Origin: CAZHEV01 sp964531335 [NCBI: uncultured bacterium]
GTDB taxonomy: Bacteria > Eisenbacteria > RBG-16-71-46 > CAZHEV01
DNA length: 64,000 nt
Direction of reading: 5' to 3'
Assembly (NCBI GenBank): GCA_964531335.1
Contig: CAZHEV010000012.1
Coordinates: 38,098-102,097 of the forward strand
Shown: positions 44,801 through 51,986 of the stretch, piece after piece
How the letters are laid out: every line of letters starts with the position of its first letter
Position numbering within the stretch: position 1 is the first letter of the stretch
Program-made: the position numbers and the translations under genes
The notes under the pieces: model-generated
The model's database searches: none
The model's input: the letters and a program-made list of their open reading frames with translations, nothing else
Told to the model about the DNA's origin: nothing

Positions 44801-45366
44801 ACGAGCGGTTCGTCGAGCACGGGGGCTACGAGGAGAAGCGTTGGTGGAAGGAGGGGGGCTTCGGGCAGTTCGCCGAGCCGGGGGACTGGGAAGAACAGCT
44901 CGCACACCCCAATCGCCCTGTTGTGGGTGTGAGTTGGTATGAGGCGGCTGCGTACGCGGCGTGGGCGGGGTGCGGGCTTCCCACGGAGGCTCAGTGGGAG
45001 AGGGCGGCCAGGGGCACGGACGGCCGAAAGTACCCCTGGGGGGACGATCCGCCCGATCCCGCCAGATGCAATTACGAAGAGACCAGGCTTGGACGCGCGA
45101 CGCCCGTGGGTGTCTTCCCGCTGGGCGCGACACCGGAGGGCGTTTGCGACATGGCCGGAAACGTCTGGGAGTGGTGTCAAGATTGGTACAGTGAGGCATA
45201 CGAGCCCGGCCGGCTTGACAACCCTCGGGGGCCTGACAGAGGGACACTTCGTGTTCTGCGCGGCGGTTCCTGGGGCTATGTATCGTGGAACTTGCGCGCC
45301 GCCATTCGCGGCGGGGGCAACCCCGGCGACCGGCTCGACGACCTGGGGTTTCGGGTTGTCTTGTGA
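41824..45366 (+). CDS. DGR variable protein 2: N-terminal domain-DUF4062-NACHT-FGE protein
   Basis: 1,180 aa. Residues 1-150 are an alpha/beta region without Walker A (strands GAIIFAVYDM, VLCVLNLEEG, GVPVVIWVTPH), possibly a degenerate ATPase-like partner for the upstream AAA protein. Residues about 154-330 are DUF4062 (VPKVFISSTVEDLRPYREAA, then VVVILAHRYGWVP). NACHT: Walker A VVVGDPGSGKTTFLRR near 435, Walker B CAILLDGLDEVPT near 540, LVVTSRPAAYTG. A helical region leads to a full FGE fold from about 936 (FLMGAQ, then IGRYPVTVEEYERFVEHGGY and GNVWEWCQDWYSEA). The final 38 codons are VR2. Alleles seen lack FGE catalytic cysteines (RGGSWGYVSWNLRAAIR). Cytoplasmic. Translation is coupled to the ATPase gene by a TGATG overlap. 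Confidence 0.93.
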   Translation: MGTRIDMDAPLQRLVTLLKNLEEGAIIFAVYDMADVPGRAIGALRALLEGRVLELRIDREHRNPVDLVRSADARKGDVLCVLNLEEGFPDALGYLDLQREELLEFGVPVVIWVTPHEHREVIRRAPNLYRFRKTLVDFRRAGSEGPLESRSVPKVFISSTVEDLRPYREAARDAAINAGFFPVMMEYFTAVGRPPLDECMGKVSEAHLVVVILAHRYGWVPDDQPAGGDKSITWLECERAEQEGKEVLAFIVDDARSWPEERREEHDLAVAARESKATPELLERVQTRVARLRQFKRWLDGRGVRVTFTTPEDLHGKISNALHAWRSRHPGLAQSAAKTPALPADPARYLKYVREQTAYIDIRGLQVGSGKVFRFPIEDLYITLTTTASAETAKEEKRKGRKARDEADPMMSRRDSSVPLHKALAKRRLVVVGDPGSGKTTFLRRVASTLSQTALGEVPDAAKSRLGLAGKPLPVFVRLVELAEHIEESRRVHGGRRPLARDAARWLPHFLASTTEDGGHGLDEEYFRERLEKGDCAILLDGLDEVPTRPSREGMSRLIERLAGAYKGCILVVTSRPAAYTGETVLPGFTHARIESLEEEAIATFLGKWSGALCPESPGEAERHRDELAGALTSRPEIKRMARNPVMLTALAVVHWNERRLPEQRADLYQSIIRWLSRSREQRSERLPSDRCVAVLQELALAMQSHPEGRQVQVTRRWAAEAIAVELTGEGAQRAVAEAPSVRETARYGADDMKPAGEPSRHAIELAERFLEEEEQDSGIVVGRGNEIRFWHLTFQEYLAARAIAARSEAEQKALLFGDSDRIHRPDWREVVLLLTGVLHQQGRQKVDGFVSQALDMIGERPSLSRQARCAGLLGALLRDLAPLDYRISDARYPKLLDTVMGVFDAKRSRSVSIEERVEAAEALGQAGDPRLNMNDPDRWIHIPKKPFLMGAQKKDPTKPGYDPGADDDEAPVRTVNLDAYRIGRYPVTVEEYERFVEHGGYEEKRWWKEGGFGQFAEPGDWEEQLAHPNRPVVGVSWYEAAAYAAWAGCGLPTEAQWERAARGTDGRKYPWGDDPPDPARCNYEETRLGRATPVGVFPLGATPEGVCDMAGNVWEWCQDWYSEAYEPGRLDNPRGPDRGTLRVLRGGSWGYVSWNLRAAIRGGGNPGDRLDDLGFRVVL

Positions 45367-45383
45367 ATTGGCGTCAGGACTCC
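45250..45383 (+). repeat. DGR variable repeat 2 (VR2) with IMH
   Basis: A 134-nt match to the template. Nineteen mismatches, all at template adenines, change 14 codons (13 amino acids), including ATA to CTG and a silent GGA to GGG at the 3' edge of the variable part. VR1 and VR2 share the IMH, including G where the template has T, and share 33 nt past the stop with few changes. So both are recipients and the TR is the donor. Confidence 0.95.
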
Positions 45384-45478
45384 GTAACGGTTTAGCCCCT
45401 TTACAGGTCCGCCGGGCACGCGCCCTCACGTCCGGGGAGCACGGCACGTCTCCGAGTTGTCCACCCGGCCGCCCCCGC

Positions 45479-45507
45479 TTGTACCATCTCGTAGCCTGTG
45501 CTAACAT
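45479..45507 (+). promoter_or_regulatory. Candidate promoter for the second half of the polysaccharide locus
   Basis: TTGTAC (45479-45484), 17-nt spacer, TAACAT (45502-45507). It sits in the 369-nt gap 45367-45735, which otherwise holds the VR2 tail and a GCCGCCGC/GCGGCGGC inverted repeat near 45680-45697; I see no gene there. Confidence 0.35.
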
Positions 45508-45735
45508 AATCTCGGTAATTGGCGGAGGCAAGCAGGGTGAGAGCTGGATGACCTCCTCACAGGATTGGTTTGGTTCCTCACGGCCTGGGCCGGACGTGGC
45601 CTGGCCCTGGCCGCAACGAACTTTGCCTTACACTTTCACTCGAGCCCTGACGATTTTGGACTTCTGGCGTTGTCCCGGCGCCGCCGCTCGCGGCGGCGGC
45701 CCTGAGATCGGATTACCCCAGGGCGAAAAGGACGT

Positions 45736-46707
45736 ATGCGAGTTTTTGTAACCGGCGTGTCAGGCTTCGCCGGAAGCCACCTGGCGGAGCTCCTTCTTGC
45801 CGGCGGGCATGAGGTTCACGGCTTTACGGACGATCCGTCCCTCGACGACAATCTTGCGCCGCTTGCGGGCCGCGTGAAGATCTCGAAGGGCGACATCCGC
45901 GATCGCCGGGCTGTCCGCTCGGCTCTCTCCGAGGCGAGACCGGAAAGAATATACCATCTGGCCGCGGTCACCCCGGGCAGGGGCCACCCGAAGGACGAGC
46001 TTTTCTGGGAGGTCAACGTGGGCGGCACGGCGATCCTGCTCGATGAGGCCTCGCGGCTGGAGCGGGTCAAGGTCTTGGTGGCCGGATCGAGCGCCGAGTA
46101 CGGCCTGATCCCCAGGAAGGACAATCCCCTCACGGAGGCGGCGGAGCTTCGCCCCATGGGGGTGTACGCGGTCAGCAAGGCGGCTCAGACGCTCCTGGCC
46201 TTCTCATACTGGGCCCATCAGGGAGTATGGGTTGTAAGGACCCGGGCGTTCAACCACACGGGGCCGCGCGAGGACACAGGCTTTGTCTCGTCCACCTTCG
46301 CGCGGCAGGTGGCCGCGGCGGAGGCCGGCGCCGCCGAGCCCGTGATTCGGGTTGGCAATCTTAGCGCCTACAGGGACATAGCCGACGTTAGGGACATAGT
46401 GAGGGGCTACGTCGCCGCCCTGGAAGGGGGTAGGGCCGGAGCCCTGTACAATATTTGCTCGGGCATCCCCACGCAGGTCCGGGAGGTTCTGGACAGGCTG
46501 GTTGCCATGTCCGAGAGGCCGCTCAGGGTTGAGGTGGACCGGGATAGGCTGAGGCCCTCGGATCTGCCCTTCCAGCAGGGCGACTCGTCCCTTCTCGAGA
46601 AGGAGACCGGCTGGAAGCCCGAGATCCCCCTGGAGAGGACCATCGGGGACCTACTCGAGTACTGGAGGCTAAGGTTAAGAAAAGAAACGGGATCAACACG
46701 CCGATAA
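45736..46707 (+). CDS. GDP-4-keto-6-deoxy-D-mannose reductase-like SDR (Rmd/Gmd family)
   Basis: 323 aa extended SDR. NAD(P) motif VTGVSGFAGSHLAELLL, then IYHLAAVTPG, AGSSAEYG, the Y-x3-K pair in PMGVYAVSKAAQTLL, and RAFNHTGPRED, a segment typical of GDP-mannose 4,6-dehydratase and GDP-6-deoxy-mannose reductase. Reductases of this type make GDP-D-rhamnose; a dedicated 4,6-dehydratase partner is not evident in the window, so the exact step is uncertain. AAAGGA precedes the ATG. It is first in a plus-strand run of sugar-nucleotide genes. Confidence 0.85.
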   Translation: MRVFVTGVSGFAGSHLAELLLAGGHEVHGFTDDPSLDDNLAPLAGRVKISKGDIRDRRAVRSALSEARPERIYHLAAVTPGRGHPKDELFWEVNVGGTAILLDEASRLERVKVLVAGSSAEYGLIPRKDNPLTEAAELRPMGVYAVSKAAQTLLAFSYWAHQGVWVVRTRAFNHTGPREDTGFVSSTFARQVAAAEAGAAEPVIRVGNLSAYRDIADVRDIVRGYVAALEGGRAGALYNICSGIPTQVREVLDRLVAMSERPLRVEVDRDRLRPSDLPFQQGDSSLLEKETGWKPEIPLERTIGDLLEYWRLRLRKETGSTRR

Positions 46708-46736
46708 CGTAGGAAACCTCGGGAATAGGAGGGGCG

Positions 46737-47726
46737 ATGGACTGGTCTGGGATCAAGGTGCTGGTTACGGGAGCCGGCGGCTTCATCGGAAGCCATCTTA
46801 CCGAGCGTCTGGTCGCCGAGGGCGCTTCGGTGAGGGCCTTTGTCCGGTACAACTCAAAGGGCTACAGGGGATTCATCGATGATTTCCCCCCGCAGGTCAT
46901 GGAGGCCCTGGAGGTGGTCGCGGGCGATCTGGGAGACTCGGATGCGGTGTACCGCGCCATGGAGGGCGTCGAGTACGTCTTCCATCTCGGGGCCCTTATA
47001 GCCATCCCTTACTCCTATGTCCATCCAAGGGACGTCGTCAAGACGAACGTGATGGGAACGCTGAACGTGCTGTCGGGCTGCCGCGACCACGGCGTCAAGA
47101 GGCTCGTGCACACGTCGACGAGCGAAGTGTACGGGACGGCGCAGTACGTCCCGATCGACGAGAAGCACCCCCTCGTGGGACAGTCGCCTTACTCGGCCAG
47201 CAAGATAGCGGCTGATCAGATAGCGGAGAGCTTTTACCGGTCCTTCGACGTGCCCGTCGCGACGCTGCGACCGTTCAACACCTACGGGCCGCGCCAGTCG
47301 GCGAGGGCGGTAATCCCGTCGGTCATCAGCCAGGCGATAGGAAGGGACGTGGTCCAGGTGGGCGCGATGCACCCCGTGAGGGATCTCACTTTCGTCTCCG
47401 ATACGGTGCAGGGGTTTCTGCTGACCGCGGAGCGGGACGAGGCGGTCGGGGTGGTGACGAACCTCGGCTGGGGTACCGGCATCTCGGTCAAGGATCTCGT
47501 GGAGAAGATAGTGTCCATCGTCGGCAGGAAGGTGGAGGTCATGTTCGACGCCACCAGGCTCAGGCCCGCGAAGAGCGAGGTGGACAGGCTAATCGCCGAC
47601 AGCACCCAGGCGAAGGCCAGGTTGGGCTGGGAGCCCAAGGTGGAGCTCGACGAAGGTCTCAGGCAGACGGTGAAGTGGATCAGCGAGCACTTCGACATTT
47701 ACAGTCCCTCGACGTACGCTGTCTAG
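46737..47726 (+). CDS. NAD-dependent sugar-nucleotide 4,6-dehydratase (LegB-like SDR)
   Basis: 329 aa. VLVTGAGGFIGSHLTERLV begins the NAD fold; then HLGALIAIPYSYVHPRDVVK, HTSTSEVYGTAQYVPIDEKH, the Y-x3-K pair in SPYSASKIAADQIAESF, and RPFNTYGPRQSARAVIPSVI. This run of motifs is characteristic of LegB-type UDP-GlcNAc 4,6-dehydratases of the legionaminic/pseudaminic-acid-like pathways. The product, a 4-keto-6-deoxy sugar nucleotide, could feed the DegT aminotransferases elsewhere in the locus. No sialic-acid-type synthase is seen in the window, so a nonulosonic acid product is not supported. AGGAGG lies 4 nt before the ATG. Confidence 0.88.
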   Translation: MDWSGIKVLVTGAGGFIGSHLTERLVAEGASVRAFVRYNSKGYRGFIDDFPPQVMEALEVVAGDLGDSDAVYRAMEGVEYVFHLGALIAIPYSYVHPRDVVKTNVMGTLNVLSGCRDHGVKRLVHTSTSEVYGTAQYVPIDEKHPLVGQSPYSASKIAADQIAESFYRSFDVPVATLRPFNTYGPRQSARAVIPSVISQAIGRDVVQVGAMHPVRDLTFVSDTVQGFLLTAERDEAVGVVTNLGWGTGISVKDLVEKIVSIVGRKVEVMFDATRLRPAKSEVDRLIADSTQAKARLGWEPKVELDEGLRQTVKWISEHFDIYSPSTYAV

Positions 47727-47748
47727 GGGCCGGCTGCGGGATGTGCCA

Positions 47749-48444
47749 ATGGATGCTGTAGTCATGGCGGGCGGTAAAGGGACCAGGCTGCGGCCCCTTA
47801 CATACGCGATACCCAAGCCGCTGCTTCCGGTGGGGGAGCGGCCCATACTGGAAATACTGCTCGGCCAGCTCAAGAAGAGCGGGTTCACGCGCGTGTACGT
47901 AAGCATCGGGTACAAGGGCGATCTCATAAGATCATATCTGGGCGACGGCTCGCGCCTGGGCGTTTCCGTGGAGTACGTGGACGAGCCGGAGGCTCTGGGG
48001 ACGGCGGGCGCCCTGGCGCTCATAAAGGACCGTCTCAAGAGCCCGTTTCTGATGGCAAACGGGGATATCTTGACGAAGCTCGACTTCGACAGGTTCTACG
48101 CCGAGCATGTTTCGGAGGGCGCGGCGATGACGGTGGGCTGCATCGAGTACAAGGTGCAGATCCCGTTCGGAGTCGTGAAAAGCGACAACGGTCTCGTGCG
48201 TGGAATAGCGGAGAAACCGACAACGACGCACCTGGTGGCCTCGGGCATATACGTGCTGAGCCCGGAGGCGCTGGAAGCCTTGGGCGCCCCCGAGCGCCTG
48301 GACGTCCCGGACCTCATGCTGGGCCTGGTCAGGCGCGGCAAGAAGGTGCGCACCCACGTTATCACGGAGCCCTGGCTGGACGTCGGAAAGATGAGCGACT
48401 ACGAAAGGGCGACGCAAGAAGCGGCCTCATGGGGAGGCGTTTGA
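47749..48444 (+). CDS. Sugar-phosphate nucleotidyltransferase (LegF/ManC-like, NTP_transferase)
   Basis: 231 aa. The N-terminal nucleotide-binding signature is complete (AVVMAGGKGTRLRPLTYAIP, then KPLLPVGERPILEILL), with the metal aspartate in MANGDILTKLDF and a YVDEPEALGTAGALALI segment. It makes an NDP-sugar from a sugar-1-phosphate and NTP, without the left-handed-helix acyltransferase domain of GlmU. Base and sugar are undetermined. ATG 47749 is preferred over GTG 47743. It lies between the dehydratase and GDP-mannose dehydrogenase genes, 2 nt from the latter's start. Confidence 0.88.
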   Translation: MDAVVMAGGKGTRLRPLTYAIPKPLLPVGERPILEILLGQLKKSGFTRVYVSIGYKGDLIRSYLGDGSRLGVSVEYVDEPEALGTAGALALIKDRLKSPFLMANGDILTKLDFDRFYAEHVSEGAAMTVGCIEYKVQIPFGVVKSDNGLVRGIAEKPTTTHLVASGIYVLSPEALEALGAPERLDVPDLMLGLVRRGKKVRTHVITEPWLDVGKMSDYERATQEAASWGGV

Positions 48445-48446
48445 GA

Positions 48447-49763
48447 ATGAGGATATCCGTGTTCGGACTCGGATACGTCGGCTGCGTCAGCTCGGCATGC
48501 CTGGCCGATCAGGGGCACGAGGTCATAGGCGTAGACATAAGCGAGTTCAAGGTGGACGCGATAAAGGCCGGCAGGAGCCCGATCATAGAGAAGGGGCTCG
48601 ACGAATTGATTTCGCGGGCCGTCGAGCGGGGAAGCCTGACCGCCACCGCAGACGTCAGGGGGGCCGTCGCCGGCACGGAGCTCTCGCTCATATGCGTGGG
48701 GACCCCGAGTGGGGGGAGCGGCGAGATAGACATGAGCTACGTCTATCGAGTGGCCGGGAGCATAGGCGCGGCATTGAAGGATAAGGCGGACTTTCACGCC
48801 GTGGTCTTCAGGAGCACGATGCTGCCCGGTTCCATGGAGGGAGAGGTGATCCCGCGACTTCTGGAGGCTTCGTCCCGCGGGCTGGGGGGCGGCATCGGCG
48901 TGGGCTACAACCCCGAGTTCCTGAGGGAGGGAAGCGCGGTCAAGGACTTCTTCAATCCGCCTCTGACCGTGATCGCGGTCACCGACCAGGCGACGAAGGA
49001 ATGCGTCCGGCGCGCGTACGGCTTCGTTGGCGCGCCCTTCATAGTCACCGACATGAAGTCGGCCGAGATGATCAAGTACGTAAACAACGCTTTTCACGCA
49101 CTGAAGGTGGCCTTCGCGAACGAGATCGGAACGATTTGCAAGCACGAGGGCATCGACGGCCGCGAGGTGATGCGGCTGTTCTGCATGGACGACAAGCTGA
49201 ACCTTTCGGCGACGTATCTTCAACCCGGCTTCGCTTTCGGGGGAAGCTGTCTGCCGAAGGATCTCAAGGCGCTTTCCGGGCGAATCAAGAGCGCGCAGAT
49301 ATCCGCCCCCGTGCTGAGATCGGTCCTGCGCAGCAACGAAGATCACATAGAGCGGGCCACCAAGCTGATAGAAGGAGCGGGGGGCAAGAAGGTGGGCATC
49401 CTCGGTTTGAGCTTCAAGGCGGAAACCGACGACGTGCGCGGAAGCCCCGTGGTCAAGATAATAGAGACCCTGGTCGGCAAGGGCTACGAGGTCTCCGTTT
49501 ACGATTCCAACGTCGATCTCAGCCGGATAATGGGCACCAACCGGCGGTTCCTCGAAGAGGAGGTGCCGTACCTGCCCTCGATACTGAGATCGTCCCCCGG
49601 CGAGATCACGTCCTCGTGTGACGTGATAGTGGTGGCTAACAAGAGCCTGGAATTCAAGGACATCGCGGCCGCGACGCGGCCCGAGCAGACGCTCGTTGAT
49701 ATAGTCGGCATCTTAGAGGACGGGTCGGGACTGAAAGGCAGGTACATTGGCATCTGCTGGTAA
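48447..49763 (+). CDS. GDP-mannose 6-dehydrogenase (AlgD-like, UDP-glucose/GDP-mannose dehydrogenase family)
   Basis: 438 aa. N-terminal Rossmann MRISVFGLGYVGCVSSACLA, middle GYNPEFLREGSAVKDFFNPP, and the active-site Cys at residue 268 in FAFGGSCLPKDLKAL, the same position as in Pseudomonas AlgD. The C-terminal domain begins KVGILGLSFKAETDDVRGSP. It oxidises the C6 hydroxyl of GDP-mannose (or UDP-sugar) to the acid with two NAD+, giving GDP-mannuronate as the likely product; ManC is encoded 5 kb downstream. ATG 48447 follows GGGGAGG. Its end overlaps the next gene by 17 nt. Confidence 0.92.
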   Translation: MRISVFGLGYVGCVSSACLADQGHEVIGVDISEFKVDAIKAGRSPIIEKGLDELISRAVERGSLTATADVRGAVAGTELSLICVGTPSGGSGEIDMSYVYRVAGSIGAALKDKADFHAVVFRSTMLPGSMEGEVIPRLLEASSRGLGGGIGVGYNPEFLREGSAVKDFFNPPLTVIAVTDQATKECVRRAYGFVGAPFIVTDMKSAEMIKYVNNAFHALKVAFANEIGTICKHEGIDGREVMRLFCMDDKLNLSATYLQPGFAFGGSCLPKDLKALSGRIKSAQISAPVLRSVLRSNEDHIERATKLIEGAGGKKVGILGLSFKAETDDVRGSPVVKIIETLVGKGYEVSVYDSNVDLSRIMGTNRRFLEEEVPYLPSILRSSPGEITSSCDVIVVANKSLEFKDIAAATRPEQTLVDIVGILEDGSGLKGRYIGICW

Positions 49764-50940
49764 GGTGCTCATACTGGTCGAGAATCTGACGGTTCCTTTC
49801 GACAGGCGCGTGTGGCTGGAGGCGCAGGCGCTGAGGGACGCGGGCTGGGAGGTGTCCGTGATATGTCCCAAGGGAGAGACCTACACGAAGTCCTTCGAGG
49901 TACTGGAAGGGGTCCGCATATACAGGTATCCGACCCCTCCGCCCACCAAGGGACTGGGCAGCTACATCTGGGAATTCGTCTACTGCTGGTTCATGACTGG
50001 CTGGCTCTCCCTAAGGGTGCATTTCGGAACCGGCTTCGACGTAATACACGCTTGCAATCCCCCGGACACCTTCTTCGCGCTGGGAAGGTTCTACAAGATC
50101 TTCGGCAAGAAATTCATCTACGACCAGCACGACCTCTGTCCGGAGCTGTTTCTGGCGAGATTCAAGGCCCGGAAGAGAATCACGTACAAGATGCTGCTCG
50201 CTCTGGAGAAATGGACCTACGACACCGCGAATCTCGTCCTTTCCACGAACGAGTCGTACAAGAGAACGGCCACCGGCAGAGGCAAGGTGCCGCCGGAGGA
50301 CGTTGTCGTCGTCAGGAGCGCTCCCGACATCAAGAGGTTCTCGCCCAAGGAGCCCGAAGAAGCCCTGAAGAAAGGCAAGAGATATCTTGTGTGCTATCTG
50401 GGAGTGATGGCGCCGCAGGACGGAGTGGACTACCTCATCCGTTCGGTGGATCACATAGTGAACACCAGGAAGAGGAGGGACGTCCATTTCGTACTCATAG
50501 GGTCGGGAGACAGCTACGACAATCTCCGGGAGCTGACGACCAGCCTGGGGCTGGACGACGTCGTCGAGTTCACGGGCAGGATCCCGGACAAGGACGTCGA
50601 GCGCTACCTGTCCACGGCCGAGGTCTGCGTCAGCCCGGACCCGAAAAACGATCTCAACGACGCCTCTACCATGAACAAGATCTTGGAGTACATGGCCCTG
50701 GGCCGGTCTATCGTCGCCTTCGATTTGAAGGAGACCAGGTACTCGGCGGGGGAGGGCGCGCTTTACGCTAAGGCGAACGACTACAGGGACTTCGGCGACA
50801 AGATCGTCGAGCTGTTGGATGACGAGGATAAACGAGCAGCCATGGGTGAGCGCAACACCCGCAGGCTCAGCGAGTCGCTGTCCTGGGACAAGTCCAAGGA
50901 GCGACTGCTCGAAGCTTACGAGATAATCAAAAGGAAGTAG
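49747..50940 (+). CDS. Glycosyltransferase family 4 protein
   Basis: 397 aa GT-B enzyme. KVLILVENLTVPFDRRVWLE at the start, DVIHACNPPDTFFALGRFYK and KFIYDQHDLCPELFLARFKA in the acceptor half, and LVCYLGVMAPQDGVDYLIRS plus MNKILEYMALGRSIVAFDLK in the donor half. This pattern matches the WbnK/colanic-type exopolysaccharide GTs. The start is TTG 49747, with AGG 4 nt upstream; the gene overlaps the dehydrogenase gene by 17 nt, so it is cotranscribed. Confidence 0.9.
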   Translation: MASAGKVLILVENLTVPFDRRVWLEAQALRDAGWEVSVICPKGETYTKSFEVLEGVRIYRYPTPPPTKGLGSYIWEFVYCWFMTGWLSLRVHFGTGFDVIHACNPPDTFFALGRFYKIFGKKFIYDQHDLCPELFLARFKARKRITYKMLLALEKWTYDTANLVLSTNESYKRTATGRGKVPPEDVVVVRSAPDIKRFSPKEPEEALKKGKRYLVCYLGVMAPQDGVDYLIRSVDHIVNTRKRRDVHFVLIGSGDSYDNLRELTTSLGLDDVVEFTGRIPDKDVERYLSTAEVCVSPDPKNDLNDASTMNKILEYMALGRSIVAFDLKETRYSAGEGALYAKANDYRDFGDKIVELLDDEDKRAAMGERNTRRLSESLSWDKSKERLLEAYEIIKRK

Positions 50941-50948
50941 GAGTTGCT

Positions 50949-51986
50949 ATGAGACCGAACGAGGCGGTCCTGGCACTGACCCTCGGGTGCAACTCCAAGT
51001 GCAGGACATGCGACTTATGGAAAGCGAAAAGAGGGCCCGAGATGAGGCCCGGCGACTATGCCAGGCTGCCGTCCTCGCTGACGCACATAAACTTGAGCGG
51101 GGGGGAACCCTATCTCAGGGACGATCTTCCGGACATATACGCGGTGCTAAGGGACAAGTTCCCCAAGGGCAGGATAGTGGCGTCCACCAACGGCCTGATG
51201 CCCGACCGCATCGAGCGCATGACTTCGAGGATGCCGGGGCTGGCGGTGAGGGTGTCTCTGGACGCGATAGGGCCCAAGAACGACGAATTGAGGGGAGTGC
51301 CCGGCGCTTACGAGAAGTCCATGGAGACATTGAGGAGACTGTCGGAGACGGGCGTGGGGGACCTCGGGATCAGCTCGACGGCGAGCAAGGGAAACTGCGA
51401 CCAGCTCGTGCCGCTGCTGGAGCTGGCAAGAGAGAGGAACATGGAGTTCGTGTGCAGCGTCACCCACAGCTCGTCGATCTATTTCGGCAGGCAGGAGGGC
51501 CTGATCCCCAGCGAGGAGGAGTGCGTCCCCGAGCTGGAGAAGGTTACGAGAATGCAGCTCAAGTCTTTCAGCCCCAAGGAGTGGTTCAGGGCTTACATGA
51601 CCTCCGGCATGATCGACTACGTTCGGAGGCTGCGGCGGAAGTTTCCCTGCACGGCTATAAGGGACTACTTCTACCTGGACCCGGCTGGAGTCGTCTACCC
51701 GTGCAACATGCGAGACGACCCCATGGGCAACATTCTGGAAAAAGACTACGACGAGATCGTCAGGGAGAGTCCCGAGGTAATGCGAAAGGTCGAGAATTGC
51801 GAGATCCAGTGCTGGATGAGCTGCACCGTCGCCCCTACGCTGCGTCGCAGGCCCTGGAAAGCAGTGCCTTGGATATCGGCGAACAAGCTGGGACTGGGGA
51901 AGAGATCCGCCGGCCCTCGAAGATCGTCCGCGATCGACGGTGGATGCGGATGTGATCAAAGAAGTGCGAGTGCTGGCTGTAAATAA
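50949..51986 (+). CDS. Radical SAM/SPASM-domain protein
   Basis: 345 aa. The radical SAM cluster is C-x3-C-x2-C in ALTLGCNSKCRTCDLW, with HINLSGGEPYLRDDL as the GGE motif and VRVSLDAIG next. The C-terminal part has a SPASM-like cysteine set (FPCTAIRDYFYLDPAGVVYP followed by CNMRDDPMGN, then CEIQCWMSC) that would hold extra Fe-S clusters. Such proteins modify peptides or sugars, or serve as maturases. It sits in a run of glycosyltransferases; its 3' end overlaps the next gene by 47 nt. The substrate is unknown. Confidence 0.88.
   Translation: MRPNEAVLALTLGCNSKCRTCDLWKAKRGPEMRPGDYARLPSSLTHINLSGGEPYLRDDLPDIYAVLRDKFPKGRIVASTNGLMPDRIERMTSRMPGLAVRVSLDAIGPKNDELRGVPGAYEKSMETLRRLSETGVGDLGISSTASKGNCDQLVPLLELARERNMEFVCSVTHSSSIYFGRQEGLIPSEEECVPELEKVTRMQLKSFSPKEWFRAYMTSGMIDYVRRLRRKFPCTAIRDYFYLDPAGVVYPCNMRDDPMGNILEKDYDEIVRESPEVMRKVENCEIQCWMSCTVAPTLRRRPWKAVPWISANKLGLGKRSAGPRRSSAIDGGCGCDQRSASAGCK

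Larger units (their letters stand above)
35394..45383 (+). other. Diversity-generating retroelement with two NACHT-type target genes
   Basis: Order: target gene 1 with VR1, avd, reverse transcriptase, template repeat, AAA ATPase, target gene 2 with VR2, all on the plus strand. Each VR differs from the TR at 19 positions and every one is A in the TR, the signature of DGR adenine-directed mutagenesis. The block separates two halves of a polysaccharide locus. I see no integrase, phage or transposon gene in it. Confidence 0.95.

Noticed and set aside
45680-45697. GCCGCCGC/GCGGCGGC inverted repeat as a terminator of DGR target 2
   Set aside because: It is over 300 nt after the stop, has a two-base loop and no T-run.
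35232-45735. Attachment-site repeats or an integrase that would make the DGR block a mobile island
   Set aside because: I found no tRNA-end duplication, integrase or terminal repeats around the block.
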